In this document: piece after piece, positions 1 through 7,885 of the stretch
How the letters are laid out: each line of letters begins with the position of its first letter
Numbering within the stretch: position 1 is the first letter of the stretch
Notes under the pieces: generated by a model
Database searches by the model: none
What the model saw: the letters and a program-made list of their open reading frames with translations, nothing else
What the model was told of the DNA's origin: nothing
Made by a program: the position numbers and the translations under genes
Source of the DNA: DATAEU01 sp046724395
GTDB taxonomy: Bacteria > Actinomycetota > UBA4738 > HRBIN12
Direction: 5' to 3'
Length of the DNA: 29,673 nt
Assembly: GCA_046724395.1 (NCBI GenBank)
Contig: JBKOWM010000120.1
Location: forward strand, 1 to 29,673

Positions 1-315
1 CACCCAGACGGCGAGGAGCCCGACGAACGCCGCGGCCACCGCTCCGCCGGCCGCCCAGAGCACTCGCTGCCCCAGCCGGCGCGGCTGCGACTTCCGTCGG
101 GCGATCTCGTCCCTGACCGGGGCCATGACCCCCACGGGCACCGCCTCCTCTGGGAGCTCGCGAAGGCCCGCCACGGCGCGCATGGCGAGAGCCGCCTCCT
201 CGCGGCAGCGGGCGCATGTCGACAGGTGCGCCTCGACGCCGGCACGCTGCCCCTCGGTGAGCGAGCCGTCGACGAAGCCCGCGAGAAGCTCCTGGGGATG
301 TCGCTCGTCCGTCAT
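1..315 (-). CDS. Anti-sigma factor with zinc-finger motif (3' end beyond window)
   Basis: This is probably the membrane-bound inhibitor of the ECF sigma factor encoded just upstream. Reading the minus strand from the ATG at 315, 105 residues are visible before the window ends. They include a ZAS-type zinc-binding motif H-x3-C-x2-C (His30, Cys34, Cys37, in HLSTCARC) and a hydrophobic segment from about residue 86 to the edge that would be the transmembrane helix. The start overlaps the sigma-factor stop as ATGA, so the two genes should be translationally coupled. The position matches rsmA (Rv3912) beside sigM in mycobacteria. The extracytoplasmic part lies outside the window. Confidence 0.85.
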   Translation of the reverse strand, partial: MTDERHPQELLAGFVDGSLTEGQRAGVEAHLSTCARCREEAALAMRAVAGLRELPEEAVPVGVMAPVRDEIARRKSQPRRLGQRVLWAAGGAVAAAFVGLLAVWV

Positions 316-902
316 CGTGTCGCCTCGTCTGACGGTTCCGGTGAGGCGCCGCGTTCCCGTTCGGCCTGGATGCCCATGACGCGCGCGAGCGCGACGCGTC
401 CTCGATGCAGTCGCGACTTCACGGTCCCAACGGGGATGCCGAGGATCGCGGCGACGTCCTCGTACGGCAGGTCGTGGACGTCGTGAAGCAGCATGACGAC
501 GCGATAGTCGTCCGAGATCTGCATCAGCGCGCGCCGGACGTCGATCGACAGGTCGATGTCGCCGGCGTGGTCGGGGAGGGGCGGTGGCTCGAATCCGTGA
601 TCACGCTCTCGCTCGAGGACGGGGCCGCGACCGCGCTTTCGCAGGAGGTCGTAGCAGGCGTTGACGGTGACCCGGTGGAGCCAGGTGGTAAAGGCGGCAT
701 CGCCTCGGAAAGACGAGAGCCTGCGCAGCGCCGTCAGGAAGGCGTCCTGCGTGACGTCTCGCGCGTCCTCCTCGCGTCCGGTCATTCGAAGCGCCAGGTT
801 GTAGACGCGCCTCTCGTGACGCTCGACGAGCGTCCCGAACGCCGACATCTCGCCGCCGACGGCCCTACGTACGAGGTCCTCGTCGGGAGGCTCGAGCGCC
901 AT
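312..902 (-). CDS. sigM: ECF-family RNA polymerase sigma factor (SigM position)
   Basis: A 196-residue sigma-70 family factor of the extracytoplasmic-function type. Region 2 covers roughly residues 25-90 (HERRVYNLALRMTGREEDA, then FRGDAAFTTWLHRVTVNA). Region 4 has a helix-turn-helix near residues 145-175 (LPYEDVAAILGIPVGTVKSR). A longer open frame begins upstream, but the ATG at 902 fits the family N-terminus and overlaps the preceding stop by one base (TGATG). The gene is second to last in the operon after murJ and the pseudokinase and before the anti-sigma gene. This is the position of mycobacterial sigM, so the symbol rests on synteny rather than a proven regulon. Confidence 0.88.
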   Translation of the reverse strand: MALEPPDEDLVRRAVGGEMSAFGTLVERHERRVYNLALRMTGREEDARDVTQDAFLTALRRLSSFRGDAAFTTWLHRVTVNACYDLLRKRGRGPVLERERDHGFEPPPLPDHAGDIDLSIDVRRALMQISDDYRVVMLLHDVHDLPYEDVAAILGIPVGTVKSRLHRGRVALARVMGIQAERERGASPEPSDEATR

Positions 903-2266
903 CACGCCGTTCCGAGGACGCGAACCTCGGAGATCTCGGCCCGGTTGCCGTCGAGCACGGGCACCACCGACGTGATCCACACAAGAAGGTATCTGCCCTC
1001 ACGCGGAGGCAGACCGCGTTCGGCGTCCGGCGCCGTCAGCGTCTGGGCCGTCGGCGTCTGCTCCATCATGGCCGCCTCGTCGTCCCCCACGACAATCGAG
1101 AACGTGAACCCACCCGACGGCGTGTCGACGCGGAACCCCGTCACGGTCTTTTCGCCGCCCAGATCGAGGAGCAATCCAACGCCCGGCTTGTTCAGCTCGC
1201 CGTCGTAGTAGTTCTCCGAGCGCCAGACGGTTGAGGCGTCGCCATCGATCAGGGCCGACAGATCGTCGTCGCTTTCGTGGCCGTCGCCGAATGGATCGAC
1301 CACCGAGACCCGTTCGACCGTGAGCGGGATCGGAGACGTCTGCGGCGATGGCGCTTCGAGCGGCTGAAGCCGGATGCCGACGGGACCGCCGATCTCCAAC
1401 CGGCCTATCCACACGCCAACGAGGACCACGATGGCTGCGACGGCCGCCACGAGCAACGGAACTGCGAGCCAGGTGCGAAAGAGGGCGAGCCGGCCGACGC
1501 CGCCGACGCGCGGCCGCGACGGCGGCAACATCGAGCGCAGGGCGGCGGCCATCGAAGCCGCGTCGGGGAAACGGTCGACGGGATCGCCCGCCAGCGAGCG
1601 GCCGAGGACGGACCGGATGGCGCGCGGCGCACGGACGCGCTCCGGATTGGCGCCGTTGGCAGGTACGTGCCCCGTCAGCAGCGTGAAGAGCAAGACTCCG
1701 GCCGAACGGACGTCGGATCGTACATCGACCGCCGAGCCCTCGGGGGGGACGATCGACGAGGCGACGTCGCCCGCCTCGAGAGCGGCCTCAGCGATGCCGG
1801 CGCCGCGGACTCGCACCCGGCCGTCGCGCCCTACGACGACGTTCGATGCTGCGACGTCCAGGTGGAGCACGCCGGCCGCGTGCGCCTCGGCGAGTCCGTC
1901 GAGGACGTCGGCGACGATCGAGGCCGCCCGAGCAGCAGCTAGCGGTCCATCGCGCTCGAGTATCTCGGCGAGCGTCTCGCCGTCGACACGCTCGGTGACG
2001 ATGAACGGGACGCCGTCGTCGGTCCCGGCGTCGAGGAGACGGACGAGCGTGGACGGCGACACGGCCGCCAGAGCCCTGGCGTTGGAGAAGAGCCGCTCCC
2101 GCGGTGCCTCGTTGGCGACGACCTTTGGGTCGACGAGTGTCACGGTGACCGCGCGATCGAGGACGGTGTCGCGTGCCAGCCACACGGCTCCAAGCGGCGT
2201 CCGATCGATGAGCACCTGCAACGAGTAGCGGTTCGCGAGGACCGCGGGCTCGTGATCGATCTTCAC
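902..2266 (-). CDS. Membrane pseudokinase with extracellular discoidin-like domain
   Basis: The 454-residue product has a Ser/Thr-kinase-like cytoplasmic domain (about 10-250), one transmembrane helix (about 267-287) and a C-terminal F5/8 type C (discoidin/galactose-binding-like) domain (about 325-454). Key catalytic positions are changed. The VAVK lysine is Thr43 (AVTVTLV), HRDLKPxN reads HLDVAASN (Asp137 and Asn142 kept, the Lys lost), and DFG is replaced near RGAG at 154-157. It is therefore predicted to be catalytically inactive. In M. tuberculosis the equivalent pseudokinase and ectodomain are fused to MurJ (MviN, Rv3910); here they form a separate gene two places downstream of murJ. The GTG at 2266 is chosen because an earlier start would overlap the upstream gene. 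Its ribosome-binding site is weak. Confidence 0.8.
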   Translation of the reverse strand: MKIDHEPAVLANRYSLQVLIDRTPLGAVWLARDTVLDRAVTVTLVDPKVVANEAPRERLFSNARALAAVSPSTLVRLLDAGTDDGVPFIVTERVDGETLAEILERDGPLAAARAASIVADVLDGLAEAHAAGVLHLDVAASNVVVGRDGRVRVRGAGIAEAALEAGDVASSIVPPEGSAVDVRSDVRSAGVLLFTLLTGHVPANGANPERVRAPRAIRSVLGRSLAGDPVDRFPDAASMAAALRSMLPPSRPRVGGVGRLALFRTWLAVPLLVAAVAAIVVLVGVWIGRLEIGGPVGIRLQPLEAPSPQTSPIPLTVERVSVVDPFGDGHESDDDLSALIDGDASTVWRSENYYDGELNKPGVGLLLDLGGEKTVTGFRVDTPSGGFTFSIVVGDDEAAMMEQTPTAQTLTAPDAERGLPPREGRYLLVWITSVVPVLDGNRAEISEVRVLGTA

Positions 2267-2307
2267 CGGGCGGAGTCTAGCCCGGGCGCTCGTTGCGGAG
2301 GCAGAGG

Positions 2308-2742
2308 TCAGAGCGTCGGTGGCTTTGCCGTGCTCGACGCGGACACCCGCGTGTACTCCCGGGTGAAGGTGAAGCTGCCGGCGACCACCGACCATGCCCG
2401 CTTCTCGAGCGTCAACGTGACTTCGCCCGTGCGACCATCGATCTCGAAACCGCCCGTCGCGATTCGCGCGCCTGGCACATCGTCCTCGATGATTCCCTGC
2501 GCCACCTGGAGCGCCTTGGATCGGTCGCGCGAATCCTTGAACTCCGATGCCGCCTGGAAGGCCGCCTTGTCCGCCGCGTTCTTCAGCTCGAATCTCGTCA
2601 GCCCGATCGACCCGGCGTCGACCATCGCGATCGCGACGAGCACGAGGAGGACAAGCCCGACCATGGAGAGCACGGTCACCCGCCCGCCCTCGGCGCGCAG
2701 TCGCGGCGCGAAGAGATCCGTCCTGACTTCCGTCGATGTCAC
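2308..2742 (-). CDS. TadE/TadG-like pseudopilin-type membrane protein
   Basis: A 144-residue protein with a short basic N-terminus (RLRAEGGRVTVLS) followed by a single hydrophobic helix (about 27-47, SMVGLVLLVLVAIAMVDAGS). Next comes a polar segment, LTRFELKNAADKAAFQAA, resembling the conserved start of TadE/TadG Flp-pilus proteins (xLQNAADAAALAAA). The remainder is predicted to be extracytoplasmic. The GTG at 2742 overlaps the murJ stop as GTGA and has AGGTGG five bases upstream; another GTG lies at 2751. No prepilin peptidase or other Tad gene is nearby. Its place between murJ and the pseudokinase gene is unusual, and its role is unknown. Confidence 0.65.
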   Translation of the reverse strand: MTSTEVRTDLFAPRLRAEGGRVTVLSMVGLVLLVLVAIAMVDAGSIGLTRFELKNAADKAAFQAASEFKDSRDRSKALQVAQGIIEDDVPGARIATGGFEIDGRTGEVTLTLEKRAWSVVAGSFTFTREYTRVSASSTAKPPTL

Positions 2743-4310
2743 CGCCACCACCTCGCCGTCAGCTGCCTGCGGAGTACATCGACCTCTTCGATGCGCAACA
2801 TGAGCGCCAGTCCGACGAACGCGAGGACGCCCGCGACGACGGCACCGGCGACCTGAAGCAGTTGCGCTGCGAGGCCGCCGCCGAGGACGGAGTCGAGCGC
2901 GCGCTGGACGCTCCAGGCTGCCGCCGCGGCGGCGAGGGAGGCGACGACGGTTCGCGCCACGCTCGCTGCGATGCGAGGGCCATCGATCCCGTTCAGCCGA
3001 CGCCGCACGAGTATCACGCAGACGGTCGTCGAGAACGCATAGGTCGAGGCGTGGCCCAGCGCGAGGCCCTCGACGCCGAGGCTCAGGCCATTCACGTACA
3101 GGACGTCGAGCGCGATGTTCACGATCGCCGCGGCGACGTTCACGAGCGCCGGCGTGCGAGAGTCCTGCATCGAGTAGAAGGTGCGAGTGAGGAGCTGGAA
3201 CGATGCGAAGAACGGGAGGCCCAAGGCGAAGGCCTGAAGCGTCCTCGCCGTGAGCGACGCCTCGGCCGCGGTGTACTCACCGTGCTCGAGCAGCAGCCCG
3301 ACCACGGGCCGGGCGATCGCGAGATACCCGGCCGCGGCGGGGAGTACGATGACCGCCGTCGTGCGCAGGCCCTGCGAGAGGAGGCGTCGCAGCCCGTCGA
3401 CGTCGCCGTTTGCCCACCGGCCGGACATCGACGGGATCAACGCGGTGAAGACGGAGACGGCGAAGATCGCGTACGGAAGCTGGAACAGTATGAAGGCGTA
3501 CGAGTAGACCGTGTACCAGCTCTGTTGCTGCCCGGCGAGGATCAGCACGACCACGTACGCGACCTGATTCGCGACGACGTAGACGACCACCCAGGCGGCG
3601 AGCCGTGCGAGGCGGCGGACCCCCTCGTCGTTCCAGTCGAACCGTGGGCGCCACCGGAAGCCGATGCGCCGGAGCGATGGCCACAGCGCGAGAGTCATGG
3701 CTGCCACGCCGAGCGTCGTCCCGACGGCGAGCAACAGCTTCTGTCCCTGCGAGACCGTCTGCGGTGTCACGGTCGTGCCCGTGTGGATCCAGGCGAACGC
3801 GACGAACGTCGCGATCACCGTGAGGTTGTTCAGGATGGGAGCGAACATCGGCGCCGCGAAGCGTCGGTGCGCGTTGAGGAGGCCCGTGGCGACCGCGCCC
3901 ACCCCGTAGAAGACGATCTGCGGCATGAACCATCGCAGGAAGAAGGTTCCGAGCTCGATCGACGCCTCGCGCGTCGAGTCGGGTGCTCCCGAGTAATACA
4001 GCCGCATGATCCACGGCGCTGCCGCGATGCCGACGCAGGCGATCGCCACCAACACGACGAGCGCGAGGGTAAGTACGCGCCGCGCGAGCGTCCAGGCGGC
4101 CTCGCGCCCGCGCTTGTTGAGCCACTCGACGAAGACCGGGACGAAGACGCTCGTCAGGACGCCGCCGAGGACGAGCTCGTAGACGATGTTCGGCGTGACG
4201 TTGGCGGCGTTGTACGCGCTCGCGACGAGGCCGGCGCCGAGTGCCCACGCGGCCGCCGAGACGCGGAGGAACCCGGTCAGCCGTGACAGCGCCGTCCCCA
4301 CCGACATCAC
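2739..4310 (-). CDS. murJ: Lipid II flippase MurJ (MviN family)
   Basis: MurJ moves undecaprenyl-linked peptidoglycan precursor (lipid II) across the membrane. The 523 residues form many hydrophobic helices, consistent with the 14-helix MOP-superfamily fold. The N-terminus (GTALSRLTGFLR), the NxVYELVLGG-type stretch and the RTFYSMQDSRTPALVN motif are typical of the family. The protein stops after the membrane domain and lacks the C-terminal pseudokinase of mycobacterial MviN. The GTG at 4310 is the first in-frame standard start. The open frame continues upstream without a stop and reads AGAFVRNTAVMSVG, which resembles real MurJ N-termini, so the true start may lie inside the DUF6049 gene (a CTG occurs at 4382 and GAGGAGG at about 4409). 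Confidence 0.93.
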   Translation of the reverse strand: MMSVGTALSRLTGFLRVSAAAWALGAGLVASAYNAANVTPNIVYELVLGGVLTSVFVPVFVEWLNKRGREAAWTLARRVLTLALVVLVAIACVGIAAAPWIMRLYYSGAPDSTREASIELGTFFLRWFMPQIVFYGVGAVATGLLNAHRRFAAPMFAPILNNLTVIATFVAFAWIHTGTTVTPQTVSQGQKLLLAVGTTLGVAAMTLALWPSLRRIGFRWRPRFDWNDEGVRRLARLAAWVVVYVVANQVAYVVVLILAGQQQSWYTVYSYAFILFQLPYAIFAVSVFTALIPSMSGRWANGDVDGLRRLLSQGLRTTAVIVLPAAAGYLAIARPVVGLLLEHGEYTAAEASLTARTLQAFALGLPFFASFQLLTRTFYSMQDSRTPALVNVAAAIVNIALDVLYVNGLSLGVEGLALGHASTYAFSTTVCVILVRRRLNGIDGPRIAASVARTVVASLAAAAAAWSVQRALDSVLGGGLAAQLLQVAGAVVAGVLAFVGLALMLRIEEVDVLRRQLTARWWR

Positions 4311-4378
4311 CGCCGTGTTACGGACGAACGCGCCGGCGCTGTCCTCGGGCGCCTCGTCGTCGAACGCGTCGGGCGGCG

Positions 4379-6415
4379 TCAGCCGGTCCGTCGTGGCACG
4401 AACCTCCTCGCCCAGACGAGGAGCGCGAGCATCGCTGCACCGACCGTGATGACGAGCGCGACGCGGTTATAGGCCGTCGACCGGACAACGAGCGTCTCGT
4501 GCCCGACGGACGTGCCCGACGGAGCCAGGACGTGGACGTCGACCTCGAAGCGCCCGGTCGTCTTTAGCTCGAGATCCATGCCGACGGTCACGGTCGCGTG
4601 CGCGGGGATGACGCGCATCCGTTCCGATGGCGATTGCAGATGCGGCGACGACAGGCGGATGATCACCCGGAGCGGCATCGGGGCCGCGTTTCGCACTGCG
4701 ATCGGAACGTTGCGAATCGCGCTCGAAGTCAGCGTGATCGGCTGACCAACCTGTGGTTGCACCGCGCCGAAGACCGAGTCGACGAGATTGTCGGCGCGGG
4801 CGATGTACGCGGCGCCGGTCAGCTCGTCGCCGACGAATCGCTGTGACTCAGCAAGGAACAGGAGGCGATCGAGGTAATCGGGAAGTTTGCTCGGCCGGAC
4901 GAGCATCTGGCGCAGCGTCTCGATGCGCCGTCGCGTCCGTTTGATGCCCGCAACGTAGCTCGTCGAGAACGCTGCCTGCCGAGGGACGATCTCGGCCGGA
5001 GGCTCGGTGCGTGGAAGCGACGGGTCGGCGACGAGGGAGGATGCGGTTCGCTTAGCCAGCCAGGGCGCATCGGCGAGACGGCGCGCGAGCGCAAGGTAGA
5101 AGGTCGCGGGCGCCGTCAATTCCTCGCCGACCGTCATCGTGAGTCCGCGTGGCTCCCCGGGCCGCTGGAGCCAGATGGATGCGAGCTCGCCAAGCATCGC
5201 CTGCGCGGCGAGAACCGGATCCTCCGCGGCCGTGCCCGACCCGAGCATGGACTGAACGGCGGCATCCGCGACGACAGCCGACAGCGATCCGTTCTGCGCG
5301 GCGAGCGTTACCGTCGGCGGGAGCGCGAAGCCCTGGTCGTCCTCGGCCCTCGGAACGGTCCAGGGGTCGAGGATCAGCGTGGAGACGCCGGAGGCGGCAA
5401 GCCGATCGAGTGTCGGCTCGTCGATCGCAGAGCGCGGCGGCCGCAGCAGGGTCGTCGAGGGCTGACGCCCGAGGGAGTCGGCGACCAGCTCTCGCCCGCG
5501 CAGGAGTTGGACGCCGAAGTCGCTCGCGAGCCTGCCGGACGCGATCGCGGGCAGCAGCGGCTCCGAATACGGCAGGGCGGAAAGCTCGACGTTCGGCGAT
5601 CTCGCCACGGCGCCCAGCCGCGCGAGCGCCGTGGCGGCGGCGGCGCTTCCACCCTCGCCCGCGGGAACCGCTCGAACAGAGCCGTCGTCGTCGACAACGC
5701 GGTACCCATCCCGCATCTGCTGGAGCTGGTAGACGAGGAGCGGTGAGACGACGACGTCGACGGCCTTGCCGGCCGCCGCGACGTGCGAGAGCGCCGAGAT
5801 GAGACCGGACACCCGCCCGCCGGGAGAGATCGAGCTCTCGAGCGCCGTCGAGGCGAACGTCCCGTTGGGCTCCATCGTGAGCTGGGCGTGCAGGACGACG
5901 GTCCACGAGAACGCGAGCGGGTACGTGGGGCGCCGGACGAGGTAAATGACGGGCGTCCGGATCGCGGCGAGCGATCGGTAGCCCGAGCGAAGGTCGATCT
6001 TCAACGGGTAGACGAGCGTCTGCGTCGAGCTCAGCTGCGCGACCGGCAGCTCGACCGGGACGAAGAAGTCGCGGACCTCTCCCGCCGCGAGGGTGCCGTC
6101 GCGCGGCCGCGTCTCCGCGAGCAACGCGGCGGCGTCGGCCGGATCCGCCTCGAGCGACTCCTCGAACGCCGTCCGCGAGAAGACGGGTGGCCACAGGGTC
6201 ACGCCGATCGACAGATCCCCGAGCGTCTCCTGTCCTGTGTTCTCGGCGCGAACACGCAGCGCGACCCGCTGATGGCTCGGATCATTCCACGAGGGCGACT
6301 GTTCGCGAAGCGTGAGCCGAACGGAGGGCTCCTGCGCCGCGACCCTTCGGGTTCCGGCGGCGAGGAGTCCAATACACAGCAGGCAGACGAGGGCGAGCGC
6401 GAACGGGCGCCTCAT
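4379..6415 (-). CDS. DUF6049 family secreted, C-terminally anchored protein
   Basis: A 678-residue protein of the actinobacterial DUF6049 family (Rv3909-like), always found beside murJ and of unknown biochemical role. It has a signal peptide (about 1-28, ending AGTRRVAAQ), a large extracytoplasmic region with beta-rich segments at both ends, and a C-terminal transmembrane helix (about 650-670, VALVITVGAAMLALLVWARR) followed by a short basic tail. The central region (about 195-420) resembles a polysaccharide-deacetylase-like barrel in its spacing, but I see no convincing metal site. It lies 15 bases after the TauE/SafE gene and overlaps the apparent murJ coding start. An envelope-assembly role with MurJ is inferred from conserved synteny. 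Confidence 0.85.
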   Translation of the reverse strand: MRRPFALALVCLLCIGLLAAGTRRVAAQEPSVRLTLREQSPSWNDPSHQRVALRVRAENTGQETLGDLSIGVTLWPPVFSRTAFEESLEADPADAAALLAETRPRDGTLAAGEVRDFFVPVELPVAQLSSTQTLVYPLKIDLRSGYRSLAAIRTPVIYLVRRPTYPLAFSWTVVLHAQLTMEPNGTFASTALESSISPGGRVSGLISALSHVAAAGKAVDVVVSPLLVYQLQQMRDGYRVVDDDGSVRAVPAGEGGSAAAATALARLGAVARSPNVELSALPYSEPLLPAIASGRLASDFGVQLLRGRELVADSLGRQPSTTLLRPPRSAIDEPTLDRLAASGVSTLILDPWTVPRAEDDQGFALPPTVTLAAQNGSLSAVVADAAVQSMLGSGTAAEDPVLAAQAMLGELASIWLQRPGEPRGLTMTVGEELTAPATFYLALARRLADAPWLAKRTASSLVADPSLPRTEPPAEIVPRQAAFSTSYVAGIKRTRRRIETLRQMLVRPSKLPDYLDRLLFLAESQRFVGDELTGAAYIARADNLVDSVFGAVQPQVGQPITLTSSAIRNVPIAVRNAAPMPLRVIIRLSSPHLQSPSERMRVIPAHATVTVGMDLELKTTGRFEVDVHVLAPSGTSVGHETLVVRSTAYNRVALVITVGAAMLALLVWARRFVPRRTG

Positions 6416-6430
6416 GACGATCGGCCCATG

Positions 6431-7207
6431 CTACCCGGACGTCCGGAGCAGCTCGGCCAGCTCGCGCCCGCCGTACAAGAGCGAGACGGCCAGCAGGAAC
6501 AGCCCGACGGCGACGCGAAGCGACTGCTCCCGTGCGCCCACCGCGATCGTGGCGCCGAGTCTTGCTCCGGGCACGACGCCGGTCGTGAGGACGGCGAAGA
6601 TGGCCCAGTCGATGTGCCCGAGCCACCAGTGCACCAGCGTGCCCGGCACGACGAGCGCCGAGATGGTTACGAGCGACGTCCCGAGCGCCCGCTTGAGCGG
6701 CATCCCGATGAAGACCGTGAACGCCGGAACCATGACGACGCCTCCGCCCACACCGAGCATCCCGGACACGAGACCGGCGAGGAGGCCGATCGTCGCGTAT
6801 TTCCATCCCGGCGTTGCGCCGCGCTCCCAAGGAACGCGCGGTGCACGCCCGCGGATGACCTGATAGCCCGTCCAACCGACGAGCATCGCTGTGACAAACA
6901 GCAACAGGTGGGCGTTGATGAACTCCGTCAGGTACGCGCCGATCACGGCGCCCGGGATGCCGACCAGTGAGGCCCACCCGGCCGCACGGAGGCTGACCTC
7001 ACCGGCTCGGTAGTACGTCCACGCCCCGACGAGCGAGGTCGGAAAGATCACCGGCAGCGGCGTCGCGACGGCCTCGATGGCGGTGCCCCCGAGCAGCACG
7101 TTCACGGCGGGCGTCGTGACGACGCCGCCACCCACGCCGAACAGCCCCGACCCGACACCCGCGACGAACCCGACGACGACTCCGAGCGCGGCCTGGAGCG
7201 GCGTCAC
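6431..7207 (-). CDS. TauE/SafE family membrane permease
   Basis: A 258-residue integral membrane protein with about eight helices, of the TauE/SafE (sulfite exporter / UPF0721) family. The internal duplication is visible: GVGSGLFGVGGGVVTTPAV near residue 18 and GLVSGMLGVGGGVVMVPAF near residue 138 carry the paired GxxGGG-P signature. Family members export sulfite, sulfoacetate or other organic anions, and the substrate here cannot be read from sequence. The GTG at 7207 overlaps the NUDIX stop as GTGA, so it is co-translated in the cell-wall operon. That location is not part of the usual mutT4-DUF6049-murJ order and suggests an insertion into the cluster. Confidence 0.88.
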   Translation of the reverse strand: MTPLQAALGVVVGFVAGVGSGLFGVGGGVVTTPAVNVLLGGTAIEAVATPLPVIFPTSLVGAWTYYRAGEVSLRAAGWASLVGIPGAVIGAYLTEFINAHLLLFVTAMLVGWTGYQVIRGRAPRVPWERGATPGWKYATIGLLAGLVSGMLGVGGGVVMVPAFTVFIGMPLKRALGTSLVTISALVVPGTLVHWWLGHIDWAIFAVLTTGVVPGARLGATIAVGAREQSLRVAVGLFLLAVSLLYGGRELAELLRTSG

Positions 7208-7629
7208 GTGAGCCTTGCGGCGGCGCGCTCGAGGATCTCCCGCTCGCCCTTGTACGCCGCCTTTCGCAAGGCGTCCGCGAGCGAGAACCAGCGAACTTCT
7301 TCCATCTCGTGATCGTGGAGCGAGATATCACCGCCGGTCACGCGCATCAAGAAGAAGTGAACGACCTTGCGGACGCGCACGCCCTCCCACACGTAGAAGT
7401 ACCGAATGTCTCCAAGATCGGCTTCGATCTCCGCTTCGAGGCCGGTCTCCTCGCGGACCTCGCGGAGCGCCGCACTTCGATCGTCCTCCTCCTCCTCGAT
7501 CCCACCCTTCGGCAATCCCCACGCGAGCTGGCCGCGCCGCGTCCGGCGCGACGCGAGCGCGATATCGACGTCGTTCTCGACGCGGCGATAGACCACGCCT
7601 CCCGCCGACACCTCGCGCCGCCACGGCAT
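7204..7629 (-). CDS. NUDIX hydrolase (MutT4 position)
   Basis: A 141-residue NUDIX-fold pyrophosphohydrolase. The Nudix box GX5EX7REUXEEXGU is complete: GGIEEEE then DDRSAAL then REVREETGL, at about residues 43-66. The N-terminal strand MPWRREVSAGGVVYRR is typical. A longer open frame starts at 7893, but the ATG at 7629 has GGGGGAAG just upstream and matches the family start. It leads the minus-strand envelope operon and overlaps the next gene by four bases. Synteny with mycobacterial mutT4 (Rv3908) supports an orthologous position; the true substrate (modified nucleotides or another nucleoside diphosphate-X) is unknown. Confidence 0.9.
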   Translation of the reverse strand: MPWRREVSAGGVVYRRVENDVDIALASRRTRRGQLAWGLPKGGIEEEEDDRSAALREVREETGLEAEIEADLGDIRYFYVWEGVRVRKVVHFFLMRVTGGDISLHDHEMEEVRWFSLADALRKAAYKGEREILERAAARLT

Positions 7630-7650
7630 CAGCTTCCCCCGAACGCGTTC

Positions 7651-7670
7651 CACTCGGGGGTCCTCGAGTG
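7651..7670. repeat. Small inverted repeat in the NUDIX/pilT divergent region
   Basis: CACTCG and CGAGTG arms with an inner G-U and G-C pair give an 8-bp hairpin with a 4-base loop. It lies 22 bases upstream of the NUDIX ATG, in the 7630-7885 gap between divergent genes. It could be an operator or a leader hairpin of the envelope operon. I see no convincing promoter hexamers elsewhere in this gap. Confidence 0.35.
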
Positions 7671-7885
7671 CACCGAGGAGCTCACGACACCCGTGGGGGT
7701 CGGCCGGTCGAAAAACGTTCTCGTGGCGGGGACGTTCGTGGAGGACTCGGTGGGTGCCGGCGTCATCGCTCCCGACGAGACGCTCTTCATCCTCGGCGGA
7801 TTCTATTCGTGCGTCGGCCGGGCACCGCCTCGATCCCCGACAGCCTTCAGGTCCAAGGCGAACCGGCCGAGGACTGAGTGCGGGA

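Noticed and set aside
405..1208. Long plus-strand open frame opposite the sigma factor and pseudokinase genes
   Set aside because: It is antisense to well-supported genes; long antisense frames are expected at this GC content and the translation resembles no family.
2267..2395. N-terminal extension of the pseudokinase from a start at 2395
   Set aside because: It would overlap the TadE-like gene by 88 bases and has no kinase-like sequence before residue 44 of that frame.
7630..7885. Small RNA gene (such as 4.5S RNA) in the NUDIX/pilT gap
   Set aside because: No conserved SRP-RNA loop or other RNA family signature is visible, only one short hairpin.
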